Positions 1-10,207 of a DNA stretch of 64,000 bases are shown piece after piece. Every line of letters starts with the position of its first letter. Position 1 is the first letter of the stretch. Made by a program: the position numbers and the translations under genes. Source of the stretch: Qipengyuania_B sp965214525. Its GTDB lineage: Bacteria; Pseudomonadota; Alphaproteobacteria; Sphingomonadales; Sphingomonadaceae. The stretch covers positions 1,922,001 through 1,986,000 of the forward strand of contig OZ243959.1 of assembly GCA_965214525.1 (NCBI GenBank), in the 5' to 3' direction. The notes beneath the pieces are model-generated. The model did not search any database. It worked only from the letters and a program-made list of their open reading frames with translations, and was not told the origin of the DNA.

Positions 1-749
1 CGTTTGCCGCGGCGATGGAGCATCGGTTGGGCCGCAGCCACGACCCTGTTGCGGTACGCAGTCGCCGGACCCGGATCGCGATCTTCTCGCGCGCAGCCAC
101 CTTTGCGATCATCGTCATCACCGTGGGCCTGGTATTGCTGGGCATCCCGACAGTGCGTGACGTGGGCACCACCCTGCTGGCTTCAGCAGGCCTGGCCGCG
201 CTCGCCATTGGCGCGGCGGCGCAACCGGCACTGAAGTCGCTCATTGCCGGTCTGCAACTAGCGATCACCGAACCGCTGCGGATCGGCGATCTCGTCAAGG
301 TGGATGGCGAGGCGGGCCGGGTGGAGGAAATCCGCATGAGCTTCGTGACCGTTCGCACCTGGGACGAGCGACTGCTGATCGTGCCGACCGTCCGGTTTCT
401 CGACGAGACGTTCGAAAACTGGTCACGTTCGAGCGAGCGACTGTCGGGGCCGGTTTACCTGCATCTCGACCCGGCCACCGATGTCGGACCGATCCGCGCC
501 GAATTCGAGCAATTCGTCGCCAAGCATCCCCTGTCGGACGGCCGTAACATGGACCTCGTCATGTCCGAGGCCTATCCCGAAAGCGTCGAACTTCGCCTGA
601 CGGTAAGCGCGGCAACCATCGGAGATCTTTGGGCGTTACGCTGTGCCGTGCGCGAGCACATGCTGGCGTGGCTGCGCCGGGAAATGCCCGGTGCGCTCAT
701 CCGCCACCGGCTGGAAGTGGAAGCGGCAAACGCGCGAGCGATGCAGTAG
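1..749 (+). CDS. Mechanosensitive channel, MscS family (5' end outside window)
   Basis: C-terminal part of a small-conductance mechanosensitive channel; the reading frame is already open at base 3, so the start lies upstream. Visible in order: a transmembrane helix (IIVITVGLVLLGI), the Gly/Ala-rich pore-lining helix (LLASAGLAALAIGAAAQ) followed by LKSLIAGLQLAI, then the cytoplasmic beta domain (GDLVKVDGEAGRVEEI) with the family's IVP motif (LLIVPTVRF). Such channels open under membrane tension and release solutes on hypo-osmotic shock. The gene ends 28 bp from the convergent AAA ATPase gene. The family is clear; which paralogue it is cannot be decided without the N-terminus. Confidence 0.9.
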   Translation, partial: FAAAMEHRLGRSHDPVAVRSRRTRIAIFSRAATFAIIVITVGLVLLGIPTVRDVGTTLLASAGLAALAIGAAAQPALKSLIAGLQLAITEPLRIGDLVKVDGEAGRVEEIRMSFVTVRTWDERLLIVPTVRFLDETFENWSRSSERLSGPVYLHLDPATDVGPIRAEFEQFVAKHPLSDGRNMDLVMSEAYPESVELRLTVSAATIGDLWALRCAVREHMLAWLRREMPGALIRHRLEVEAANARAMQ

Positions 750-777
750 GCGGCTCGGTCCGGGCCAGAACCTCTCG

Positions 778-3084
778 TCAGCCGTGCTTGCGTTCGCGAG
801 TCGGTTCCAGCATTCCCTCCGAGATAAAGCCGATCTGCTGCACCTCGGCGGCGCGCTTCTTCAGTTCACCGCGCATCTTCTTGTATTCGTCTTCCATCTT
901 CTGCGTTACCGTGGCCCGGCTATCATCCAGTGCCGCCGTAAAATCGCGCGCCTCGACCGATTGCACATCGCCGCCGACCCGGCGCAAGGCGTTGAGGCCG
1001 GCACGGCGCACCACGTCTTCCAGATCGGCACCGGTGAACCGTTCGGTTTCCGTCGCCACCTTGCCCAGATCGACATCGTCGGCAAGCGGCATGTCGCCCG
1101 TATGGATTCCGAGGATCTGCTCGCGCCCGGCCTTGTCAGGCGTCCCGACATAGACAAGTTCGTCGAACCTTCCCGGTCGCAGCAACGCCGGATCGACCAG
1201 GGTGGGCCGGTTGGTCGCACCGATGACGATGACCGATTGCAGCTCTTCCAACCCGTCCATTTCAGCAAGAATGGTGTTGACGACCCGTCCGGTCACCTGC
1301 GGTTCGCCCTGGCCCGAACCACGTGCGGGCACCAGCGAATCGATTTCGTCAATGAATACGACGCATGGCGCAACGGAGCGGGCACGCTGAAACATGCGGG
1401 CGATCTGCTGCTCGCTTTCGCCATACCACTTGGACAGAAGGTCGGACGATTTCATCGCGATGAAATTCGCTTCCGCTTCTTTCGCGACGGCCTTCGCCAG
1501 CAAGGTCTTGCCGGTTCCCGGAGGGCCGAACAGCAGGAAACCCTTGGCCGGGCGAATTCCCAGCCGATGAAAGGCATCGGGATTTTTCATCGGCAGTTCG
1601 ATCCCCTCGCGCAGGGCATCCACTGCTTCGTGGACGCCGCCGACATCCTGCCAACCGACGTTGGGCACCTGCACCATCACTTCGCGCATCGCCGAGGGTT
1701 GCACCCGTTTGAGCGCCGAAAGAAAGTCTTCCCGGCTGACGAACAGGTTTTCCAGCACTTCTGGCGGGATGGTTCGCTCGTCGAGATCGAGCTTGGGCAT
1801 TATTTGCCGAACCGCGTCGATCGCGGCCTCGCGAGCTAATGCCGCAAGGTCCGCCCCGACGAACCCATGGGTGGTGCGAGCCAGTTCCTTGAGATCGACC
1901 TTGTCGCCAAGTGGCATCCCGCGGGTATGGATGGCGAGTATCTCGCGCCGCCCGCTCTCGTCAGGGACGCCAATCACGATTTCGCGGTCGAACCGGCCGG
2001 GACGCCGCAGCGCCTCGTCAATGGCATCCGGACGGTTGGTGGCGGCGATCACGACGAGGTTGCTGCGCGCCTCCAGCCCGTCCATCAGCGTCAGCAATTG
2101 CGCCACCAGCCGCTTTTCCGCCTCGCCCGGAACCCGGTCGCGCTTTGGCGCGATGGAATCGATCTCGTCGATGAAGATAATGGCCGGTGCCGACTGTGCT
2201 GCCTTCTCGAACACTTCGCGCAGGGCCTTTTCGCTATCGCCGTAGCCCGACCCCATGATTTCCGGGCCGTTGATGGTGAAGAACTCGGCGTCGGATTCGT
2301 TGGCCACTGCCTGCGCCAGCCGGGTCTTTCCGGTGCCGGGCGGACCGTGCAGCAGCACACCTTTGGGCGGATCGACGCCAAGCCGGGTAAACAGCTCGGG
2401 AAAGCGCAGCGGCAATTCGACCATCTCGCGCAATTGCTGGATCGTCTCGCCCATGCCGCCGACATCGTCGTAATTGACCATCGCGCGGCCGTCGCGCGGT
2501 TCCTCGAACTCGGCGCGCAGCTCCACCTCGGTGTTCTCGTCGATGTGTACGATGCCTTTGGGCACTGTCGATACGACGGTAAGGCGAATTTGGGTAAGCG
2601 CATAGGCGGGCGCGTTGAACATGCGCTGCACTTGGGGCGGCATGTTGCCGACCTGCTGCTGGCCAGTGGTCGCGACGAGGTCACCGGCAATCAAGGGCTT
2701 CCTGAAGAAGTTGCGCTTCAACGCCTGGCTCGGACCTTGCAGCCGCATCTCTCGCTGTGCCGGTGCGAACGTGACGCGGGTGGCGGGCCGCGACTGCGCC
2801 GCGACGATCTTCACATGTTCGCCGGAACCGACCTCTGCATTGCCGCGCTGCAACCCGTCCAGGCGGATGACCTCCAGCGACTGGTCCTCGTCATAAGCCG
2901 GCACAGCGATGGCGGGAGTGGCTCGCTTGCCCTGTATCTCGACCACATCGCCTTCGGTGATGCCGAGCGCCTGAAAGGCTGATCGCGGCATGCGCGCGAT
3001 ACCCTGTCCCGATTCCTCCTGCCGTGCCGCCGCAACTTGCAGGCGAACGGTTTTTTCTTCTACCGCGACATCGGCATCGACCAT
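778..3084 (-). CDS. CDC48/VAT-like AAA+ ATPase
   Basis: A 768-residue double-ring AAA+ unfoldase of the CDC48/p97/VAT type, which hexamerises and threads protein substrates using ATP. Residues 1 to about 190 form the N-terminal double-psi barrel region (RMPRSAFQALGITEGDVVEI). Two AAA modules follow. D1 has Walker A GPPGTGKT near residue 246 and Walker B IIFIDEID; D2 has Walker A GPPGTGKT near residue 521 and VVFIDEID. Both carry ATNRP and RPGRFD arginine-finger motifs, so both look active. Length matches archaeal VAT. ATG start; the gene stands alone. The family is best known from archaea and eukaryotes, and its bacterial substrates are not evident from the sequence. Confidence 0.93.
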   Translation of the reverse strand: MVDADVAVEEKTVRLQVAAARQEESGQGIARMPRSAFQALGITEGDVVEIQGKRATPAIAVPAYDEDQSLEVIRLDGLQRGNAEVGSGEHVKIVAAQSRPATRVTFAPAQREMRLQGPSQALKRNFFRKPLIAGDLVATTGQQQVGNMPPQVQRMFNAPAYALTQIRLTVVSTVPKGIVHIDENTEVELRAEFEEPRDGRAMVNYDDVGGMGETIQQLREMVELPLRFPELFTRLGVDPPKGVLLHGPPGTGKTRLAQAVANESDAEFFTINGPEIMGSGYGDSEKALREVFEKAAQSAPAIIFIDEIDSIAPKRDRVPGEAEKRLVAQLLTLMDGLEARSNLVVIAATNRPDAIDEALRRPGRFDREIVIGVPDESGRREILAIHTRGMPLGDKVDLKELARTTHGFVGADLAALAREAAIDAVRQIMPKLDLDERTIPPEVLENLFVSREDFLSALKRVQPSAMREVMVQVPNVGWQDVGGVHEAVDALREGIELPMKNPDAFHRLGIRPAKGFLLFGPPGTGKTLLAKAVAKEAEANFIAMKSSDLLSKWYGESEQQIARMFQRARSVAPCVVFIDEIDSLVPARGSGQGEPQVTGRVVNTILAEMDGLEELQSVIVIGATNRPTLVDPALLRPGRFDELVYVGTPDKAGREQILGIHTGDMPLADDVDLGKVATETERFTGADLEDVVRRAGLNALRRVGGDVQSVEARDFTAALDDSRATVTQKMEDEYKKMRGELKKRAAEVQQIGFISEGMLEPTRERKHG

Positions 3085-3196
3085 AACTGATTAACTCCGG
3101 CAATTTGGCGTGCGAGCCCTAGCTAAGATGGGCGACGCAGAAATCCAATGAGCGAACCTGTGCAATGGGTCCAAGCTGCATGACCGGCACCGCACG

Positions 3197-3226
3197 AAAA
3201 AAAGCCCGACCTTGCGGCCAGGCTTT
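3197..3226 (-). terminator. Intrinsic terminator of the candidate small RNA
   Basis: In minus-strand RNA the sequence folds as AAAGCCUGGCC-GCAA-GGUCGGGCUUU followed by further U residues, eleven pairs closed by a GNRA tetraloop. Two of the pairs are G-U wobbles that would be mismatches on the plus strand, so the structure is directional. No minus-strand protein gene ends just before it. Confidence 0.75.
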
Positions 3227-3312
3227 GTAAGTTTGGGAGAGGATGCCTGAAAGGCAGAGAGACATATGCGCTTGCAGCAAAAGTTGTGCAAGTGCGAAAT
3301 AGTCATGGTGGA
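3197..3312 (-). ncRNA. Candidate trans-acting small RNA
   Basis: Read on the minus strand, three hairpins precede a uridine run. A stem CTTGCA/TGCAAG lies around 3271-3292. A short hairpin TGCC-TTTCA-GGCA lies around 3243-3255. Between that hairpin and the terminator is an unpaired pyrimidine stretch, ATCCTCTCCCAAACTT, complementary to Shine-Dalgarno purines. The terminator has a GCAA tetraloop. A possible promoter (TTGCAT near 3329-3324, with an AT-rich stretch about 18 bases on) would give a roughly 110-nt transcript. This layout suits an sRNA that blocks ribosome binding sites. It is an inference from structure; no family name is claimed and the 5' end is approximate. Confidence 0.5.
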
Positions 3313-3434
3313 TTGCGCGACATGCAACTACGTGCTTTTTCTCGTTTGAGATACATTCGTCTTCGTACTCACGGCAAGCCCATAGCCATTCCAGTCTCCA
3401 CTTGCTGCCGCAGAAATTTCCTGTCGCGGTATTG

Positions 3435-3917
3435 CTAGAGGCGATTGGCACAACCACGAATGCGAAGACCGGGCTGGCCGGTCTCGAGCCATGCGATATA
3501 GCCGGAAGTCTCCCCAGAGAATTCGTCGAGGCAGGCACCCGGCTCGATCGTAATGTGCGGCGCTTCCTCTTCTCCGGGCAGGCGCAACATGATCCTGCCG
3601 TTGCCGTTGGTGCGCTCGGCCTCCGCTATGCGCCGCACTTGCTCGCCCGAGGTGAAATCACGGACAAGCACAAGCGAACCGCGGGTTTCATAGTCGATAA
3701 ATGGTTCGCCGAAACGGGCGACCAGATCGTCCGGGCCGGGGGGCGTGGCGGCGAATTGCGTGATTTCGTCGTGGCTTGCGACGGAGGACGGGCCGGGTGC
3801 GAACTGGACTTCCTCGGCAACGGCGTGTTCCGCAATCTTCTGCGGCAACTCGGCGCAGGCTGAGGCCAGGAACGTGGCAAAGACAATGCCGAGCGCGTGG
3901 TGACAAGCTTTCATCAT
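3435..3917 (-). CDS. Hypothetical exported protein, possible lipoprotein
   Basis: A 160-residue protein I do not recognise. It begins with a short basic and hydrophobic segment (ALGIVFATFLASACAEL) that reads as a signal peptide; LASAC is a weak lipobox, so it may be a lipoprotein. The mature part is acidic, with two further Cys residues (GACLDEF and IRGCANRL) that could pair in the periplasm. ATG at 3917 is preferred over GTG at 3929 because it puts the signal peptide at the N-terminus. It is divergent from scoA, with only 30 bp between the two starts, so the promoters must overlap or be shared. Confidence 0.6.
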   Translation of the reverse strand: MMKACHHALGIVFATFLASACAELPQKIAEHAVAEEVQFAPGPSSVASHDEITQFAATPPGPDDLVARFGEPFIDYETRGSLVLVRDFTSGEQVRRIAEAERTNGNGRIMLRLPGEEEAPHITIEPGACLDEFSGETSGYIAWLETGQPGLRIRGCANRL

Positions 3918-3947
3918 CTTATTATGCACGGTTCAGATGGAGGTGAC

Positions 3948-4655
3948 ATGAAGAAACTTTACCCTTCGGCAGAGGCGGCGCTGGACGGAGTGCTGGCAGA
4001 TGGAATGTTGATCGCCAGCGGCGGTTTCGGCCTGTGCGGCATTCCCGAACGCCTGCTCGATGCGATCCGCGACAGCAAGGTCAAGAACCTGACCTTCGCC
4101 AGCAACAATGCCGGGATCGATAATGAAGGGATCGGCAAGCTGCTGCGGACCCGGCAGGTTGCCAAGATGATCTCTTCCTATGTCGGCGAGAACAAGGAGT
4201 TCGAGCGGCAGTTTCTGGCGGGCGAGCTGGAGGTGGAGTTCTGCCCGCAGGGCACCCTTGCCGAACGCATGCGCGCCGGGGGCGCGGGGATACCGGGCTT
4301 CTACACCAAAACCGGCGTGGGCACGCAGGTGGCCGAGGGCAAAGAGGCGAAGACCTTCGATGGCGAGGATTACATTCTCGAACGCGGCATCGTCGCCGAT
4401 CTGTCCATCGTGAAGGCCTGGAAGGCAGACGAAACCGGCAATGTCATGTTTCGCAAGACGGCGCGCAACTTCAACGTCCCGGCCGCGACCTGCGGCAAAG
4501 TTTGCGTGGTGGAGGTTGAGGAGATCGTCGAGGCGGGCACCCTCGACCCCGATTGCATCCACCTGCCCGGCGTGTTCGTGCAACGCATGATCGTTGGCGC
4601 TCCCTACGACAAGCAGATCGAATTCGTGACTACGCGCGAGCGAGAGGCGGCATGA
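3948..4655 (+). CDS. scoA: 3-oxoacid CoA-transferase subunit A
   Basis: Alpha subunit (235 residues) of succinyl-CoA:3-ketoacid CoA-transferase, which moves CoA from succinyl-CoA to acetoacetate and so opens ketone bodies and degradation products to the TCA cycle. The N-terminus ADGMLIASGGFGLCGIPERL and the GGAGIPGFYTKTGVGT region are typical. The ATG at 3948 follows a strong GGAGGT site at 3939-3944. The partner subunit gene begins only at 5407: in most genomes the two are adjacent, but here a toxin-antitoxin pair lies between them. The stop at 4653-4655 overlaps the ATG of a 29-codon reading frame (4652-4741) of unknown value. Confidence 0.94.
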   Translation: MKKLYPSAEAALDGVLADGMLIASGGFGLCGIPERLLDAIRDSKVKNLTFASNNAGIDNEGIGKLLRTRQVAKMISSYVGENKEFERQFLAGELEVEFCPQGTLAERMRAGGAGIPGFYTKTGVGTQVAEGKEAKTFDGEDYILERGIVADLSIVKAWKADETGNVMFRKTARNFNVPAATCGKVCVVEVEEIVEAGTLDPDCIHLPGVFVQRMIVGAPYDKQIEFVTTREREAA

Positions 4656-4752
4656 TGGTTGCCGATCTGATCCTGGAGTGCGTACCTCAAGGTCATCATC
4701 CGAGAGCGGCTTTCATTGACGGCAGCCCGGCGCTTAGCTAACCAGCTTAGTC

Positions 4753-5007
4753 ATGGCCACTGTGAACGTCCACGAAGCGAAAACGCACCTCTCTCGGTTG
4801 CTTGCGCGAGTCGAAGCTGGCGAAGAAGTGATCATTGCGCGGGGAACGCAGGAGATTGCCAAGCTCGTCCCGCTGAAGCCGCCGTTGCCGAAGAAACGTA
4901 CTCCAGGACGGCTGGCGCATTTTGTTCCGCCGGGCAAAGGTGACATTCTCGCGCACGGATTTTGGGAGCCACTAACCGACGAGGAGATAGGATTGACGGA
5001 CGATTAA
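4753..5007 (+). CDS. Phd/YefM-type antitoxin
   Basis: An 84-residue antitoxin of the Phd/YefM family. The start MATVNVHEAKTHLSRLLARV followed by EEVIIARGTQEIAKLV is the standard N-terminal DNA-binding fold; the acidic tail (EPLTDEEIGLTDD) would neutralise the toxin. It precedes a PIN-domain toxin by 3 bp, and such antitoxins usually repress their own operon. Local GC is about 50-55% against about 68% in a counted stretch of scoA, which suggests acquisition. It sits inside the scoAB operon. Confidence 0.9.
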   Translation: MATVNVHEAKTHLSRLLARVEAGEEVIIARGTQEIAKLVPLKPPLPKKRTPGRLAHFVPPGKGDILAHGFWEPLTDEEIGLTDD

Positions 5008-5010
5008 TCT

Positions 5011-5400
5011 ATGGCGGACCGCTTTCTTCTTGATACCCACACTCTGCTTTGGTGGAGTTATCAACCTCAAAACCTACCCGGCGAGGTAGTGCGAACCATC
5101 AAGAGTGCCTCAGATGTCTTTGTCTCTGCCGTTTCTGCTTATGAGATAGCGTTCAAGCACACGAAAGGGCAATTACCTGAAGCGGCGCCGCTAGCGGTAA
5201 ATTTCCCCGTCGAAATGGAACTAAACCTGTTCAACCTGTTAGCCATTACCCCGGCGCATGCGCAGCGTGCCGGAACATTTGATCTGCGCCATCGTGATCC
5301 TTGGGATCGTATTCTGATGGCGCAAGCGCAACTGGAGGGGCTGGTGCTCCTTAGCAACGATGAAGCGTTTGACCAATATGACGCGGAACGGATTTGGTAG
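5011..5400 (+). CDS. PIN-domain toxin, VapC-like
   Basis: A 129-residue PIN-domain ribonuclease toxin. The acidic active-site residues are visible: LLDTHTLLWW (first Asp), SAVSAYEIAFKH (Glu), HRDPWDRILMAQA (Asp pair) and LLSNDEAF. Family members cleave tRNA or rRNA when the antitoxin is degraded. It is translationally linked to the antitoxin (3-bp gap). Its TAG stop is part of the TAGGA stretch just before scoB, leaving 6 bp to the scoB ATG, so scoB translation may depend on ribosomes finishing the toxin. Counted GC is 47-53%, lower than the flanks. Confidence 0.9.
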   Translation: MADRFLLDTHTLLWWSYQPQNLPGEVVRTIKSASDVFVSAVSAYEIAFKHTKGQLPEAAPLAVNFPVEMELNLFNLLAITPAHAQRAGTFDLRHRDPWDRILMAQAQLEGLVLLSNDEAFDQYDAERIW

Positions 5401-5406
5401 GAACAC

Positions 5407-6063
5407 ATGACCACCGATACTCTCACCAATGGCTGGACCCGCGATCAGATGGCCGCCCGCGCCGCGCAGGAATTGCAGGACGGGTTCTACGTCAATCTCG
5501 GCATCGGCATTCCGACGCTGGTCGCAAACCATATTCCCGAAGGGATGCAGGTGACGCTCCAGTCGGAGAATGGAATGCTCGGCATCGGACCCTTCCCGTA
5601 TGAGGGCGAGGAGGATGCCGACCTGATCAACGCGGGCAAGCAGACCATCAGCGAGTTGCCGCACTCTGCCTATTTCGACAGCGCGACCAGCTTCGCGATG
5701 ATCCGCGGCGGACACATCGACCTTACCGTGCTGGGCGCGATGGAGGTGGCGGAAACCGGCGATATCGCCAATTGGATGATTCCTGGCAAGATGATCAAGG
5801 GCATGGGCGGCGCGATGGATTTGGTCGCGGGCGTCAAGAAGATCATCGTGGTGATGGACCACACCGCGAAGGACGGCAGCGCGAAATTCATCCCCGAATG
5901 TACCCTGCCGCTGACGGGCACCAATGTGGTCGACATGATCATCACCAACTTGGCGGTGTTCCAGCGGGCGGACCATGCCAGCCCGTTCAAGCTGATCGAG
6001 ATCGCTCCAGGCATCAGCGCTGACGAAGTGGCGGAGAAGACGACAGCGCGGTACGAAAGCTGA
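5407..6063 (+). CDS. scoB: 3-oxoacid CoA-transferase subunit B
   Basis: Beta subunit (218 residues) of succinyl-CoA:3-ketoacid CoA-transferase. The catalytic glutamate that forms the CoA thioester lies in LQSENGMLGIGP near residue 55. FYVNLGIGIPTLVANHIPEG and GGAMDLVAGVKKIIVVMDHT are further family signatures. It begins 6 bp after the toxin gene rather than after scoA. Only a weak TAGGA ribosome site, made from the toxin's stop codon, precedes the ATG. The protein itself looks intact, so the pathway probably works despite the insertion. Confidence 0.94.
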   Translation: MTTDTLTNGWTRDQMAARAAQELQDGFYVNLGIGIPTLVANHIPEGMQVTLQSENGMLGIGPFPYEGEEDADLINAGKQTISELPHSAYFDSATSFAMIRGGHIDLTVLGAMEVAETGDIANWMIPGKMIKGMGGAMDLVAGVKKIIVVMDHTAKDGSAKFIPECTLPLTGTNVVDMIITNLAVFQRADHASPFKLIEIAPGISADEVAEKTTARYES

Positions 6064-6067
6064 TCCC

Positions 6068-7204
6068 ATGCCGATGAACCGCATCTGCGAGATGACCGGG
6101 GCCGAGTTCCCGTTGTTCGCTTTCTCCCATTGCCGCGACGTTGTGGTGGCGGTGAGCAAGGCTGGCGGCTTCGGCGTGTTCGGCGCGGCGGCCTACAGCC
6201 CGGAGGAGTTCGAGGAGGCGCTCCGCTGGATCGACGACAATATCGACGGCGCGCCCTACGGCGTCGATGTGCTGGTGCCGGAAGTGGTCGATCCGTCGGT
6301 CGGCAGGCTCGACGACGACACGGCGCGCGCTGCCGCGATCGGTGAGGACTACCGGCGCTTCACCGCCGAATTGCTGGCCGGTCATGGCATCACCGCTCAA
6401 TCTTTTGAAGATAGCGGAAAACGGCGCGGTATAACGCCTGAAAATGGCCAGGCCTTGATGGAGGTCGCCTTTCGTCACCCCATCCGGCTGATCGCCAATG
6501 CGCTCGGCATCGCTCCTCCTGCGATGATCGAGCAGGGTCGATCTCGCGGCATCCCCGTCGCGGCCCTCGTCGGCGCCAAGGAGCATGCATCGCGGCAAGC
6601 ACAAGCGGGCGTCGACATCATCGTGGCACAAGGCGGCGAAGCGGGCGGGCATTGCGGCGAAGTCTCGACACTGGTGCTGGTGCCCGAGGTCGTCCGCGCT
6701 CTAAAAGCTGCCGGGCACGACATCCCGGTGCTGGCGGCGGGCGGGATCATGACCGGCGCTCAGATGGCCGGAGCAATGGCGATGGGCGCGCAAGGAGCCT
6801 GGACGGGTTCGGTCTGGCTGGCCACGCCCGAGGCCGAGACAAGCGAGACCTTCCGCGAAAAGATGGTCGCCGCGCGCAGCCGCGACACCATCCGCTCCCG
6901 CGCCCGCACCGGAAAGCCCGCGCGCCAACTCCACTCCGCCTGGCATCAGGCGTGGGAAGGTTCGGAAAGCCCCGGCACTCTGCCCATGCCGCTGATGGGT
7001 TCCATCTCCGAACCTGCCTTTGCGCAGATCGAGAAAGCCGCGGCGGGTGGCAATGCCCGGGCGCGTGAACTTGTCAGCTATTTCGTCGGGCAGGGCGTCG
7101 GCCTGGTCGAGCAAGTGCGGCCCGCAAGGCAAGTGGTCCACGATTTTCGCGAGGAATTCGTCGAAGCTGTCGGTGGCCTTGCCGGAATGGTAGAGCAAGG
7201 CTGA
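6068..7204 (+). CDS. Nitronate monooxygenase family flavoprotein
   Basis: A 378-residue FMN-dependent TIM-barrel enzyme of the nitronate monooxygenase (2-nitropropane dioxygenase) family. Visible are GGFGVFGAAAYSPEEFEEAL near the N-terminus, the flavin-site segment GVDIIVAQGGEAGGHCGEVS with its His, and PVLAAGGIMTGAQMAGAMAM. Members oxidise alkyl nitronates, but many act in lipid-linked catabolism with unknown substrates. It follows scoB by 4 bp and precedes a CoA-transferase gene, so a role in acyl-CoA metabolism is plausible here; that is inference. The stretch 6389-6433 is locally poorer in GC but stays in frame. Confidence 0.88.
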   Translation: MPMNRICEMTGAEFPLFAFSHCRDVVVAVSKAGGFGVFGAAAYSPEEFEEALRWIDDNIDGAPYGVDVLVPEVVDPSVGRLDDDTARAAAIGEDYRRFTAELLAGHGITAQSFEDSGKRRGITPENGQALMEVAFRHPIRLIANALGIAPPAMIEQGRSRGIPVAALVGAKEHASRQAQAGVDIIVAQGGEAGGHCGEVSTLVLVPEVVRALKAAGHDIPVLAAGGIMTGAQMAGAMAMGAQGAWTGSVWLATPEAETSETFREKMVAARSRDTIRSRARTGKPARQLHSAWHQAWEGSESPGTLPMPLMGSISEPAFAQIEKAAAGGNARARELVSYFVGQGVGLVEQVRPARQVVHDFREEFVEAVGGLAGMVEQG

Positions 7205-7215
7205 CTGCGCGGGTT

Positions 7216-8397
7216 ATGTGGCTTGATACTCCACGCCATCCGGACGCTCCGCTTGCCGGGCTGAAAGTCGTGGAACTGGCACGGGTGCTTGCCGGGCCGT
7301 GGGCGGGACAGACGCTGGCGGACCTTGGGGCGGATGTCATCAAGGTGGAAAGCCCGGAAGGCGACAATACGCGGGCATGGGGGCCGCCCTACATCGCGCG
7401 GGAAGATGGCAGCCAGGAGGCAGCGTACTACCATGCTTGCAACCGCGGCAAGCGCGGCATCGTCGCGGACTTCAACGACGCGGCCGATCTGGAGCGGGTG
7501 CAGGCCCTTTGCGCGACCGCCGATGTTGTGATCGAGAACTTCCTGCCCGGCAGATTGGCGAAGTTCGGCCTCGATTACGACAGTCTCGGCACAGTGAACC
7601 CGGCGCTCGTCTATTGCTCCATCACCGGCTTTGGCCAGACCGGTCCGCGCAGCGATGAACCGGGCTACGATTTCGTCATTCAGGCGATGAGCGGGATGAT
7701 GAGCCTGACCGGCGAACCGCAAGGCGAGCCGATGAAGCACGGCCTGTCGATCTCGGACCTGACCTGCGGCCTCTATTCCACCATAGCCATTCAGGCGGCG
7801 CTGGCGATGCGGGACCGGACCGGGCCGCACCAGGGGAAGGGCCAGCATATCGATATGGCCTTGCTTGATTGCTCCATCGCATTGCTCGCCAATCAGGCGC
7901 TAAGCTATTTCGCGAGCGGCACCGCCCCACCCCGCATGGGCAATGCCCATGCCCAGGTCAGCGCCTATGGCGTGTTCCCTTGCCGCGACGGACCGGTGGT
8001 GCTGGCACCAGCGAACGATGCGCTGTTCAACAAGCTGCTACGAGTTCTAGGGCGAGACGACCTGTTGAATGACGAGCGGTTCGCATCCAACGCCGCGCGT
8101 CTGGCCCATCGCCATGCGCTGGATGCGCTGATCGCGCAGGAGACGGCAAATCTCCGCCGCGAGGCGCTGCTGCGGCGATGCGCCGAAACGGGTATCCCCG
8201 CCGGTCCCATCAACGATCTTGAACAAGTGTTCGCGGATCCGCAGACCGCGGCACGGGGGATGGCGCTCGATCTGCCGGGCGGCATACCCGGCGTGCGCAG
8301 TCCGTTCCGCTTTTCAGATGCCGCACTCGCGCTCGGCTGCCCCTCCCCCCGGCATGGCGAGCATGGAGCAGGTGACGGACGACCCCTGCCTAGCTAA
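7216..8397 (+). CDS. CaiB/BaiF (class III) CoA-transferase
   Basis: A 393-residue family III CoA-transferase, which transfers CoA between acyl groups and free acids through a mixed-anhydride Asp intermediate. LAGLKVVELARVLAGPWAGQ and LADLGADVIKVESPEGD open the protein. GYDFVIQAMSGMMSLTGEP and the SDLTCGLYSTIAIQAALAMR segment (catalytic Asp region) follow, with the C-terminal RCAETGIPAGPINDLEQVF. It is 11 bp downstream of the nitronate monooxygenase and probably in one transcript with scoA to recQ. The actual acid substrate cannot be read from the sequence. Confidence 0.9.
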   Translation: MWLDTPRHPDAPLAGLKVVELARVLAGPWAGQTLADLGADVIKVESPEGDNTRAWGPPYIAREDGSQEAAYYHACNRGKRGIVADFNDAADLERVQALCATADVVIENFLPGRLAKFGLDYDSLGTVNPALVYCSITGFGQTGPRSDEPGYDFVIQAMSGMMSLTGEPQGEPMKHGLSISDLTCGLYSTIAIQAALAMRDRTGPHQGKGQHIDMALLDCSIALLANQALSYFASGTAPPRMGNAHAQVSAYGVFPCRDGPVVLAPANDALFNKLLRVLGRDDLLNDERFASNAARLAHRHALDALIAQETANLRREALLRRCAETGIPAGPINDLEQVFADPQTAARGMALDLPGGIPGVRSPFRFSDAALALGCPSPRHGEHGAGDGRPLPS

Positions 8398-8406
8398 GCG
8401 CTCACC

Positions 8407-10176
<1,770 letters not shown>

Positions 10177-10207
10177 CGAGGACATGAGGACGGTCGCCAT
10201 CACCGTG

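Larger units (their letters stand above)
3085..3434. other. Gene-free stretch holding a candidate small RNA
   Basis: No convincing protein gene lies here. The base composition is less GC-rich than the flanks. The only structured element I see is the minus-strand candidate RNA ending in the terminator at 3197-3226, listed separately. The rest (about 3313-3434) shows no recognisable motif. Confidence 0.6.

Noticed and set aside
1867..2982. Long plus-strand open frame opposite the AAA ATPase
   Set aside because: It mirrors the codon pattern of the ATPase gene; its protein has no recognisable domain, and high GC leaves antisense frames open.
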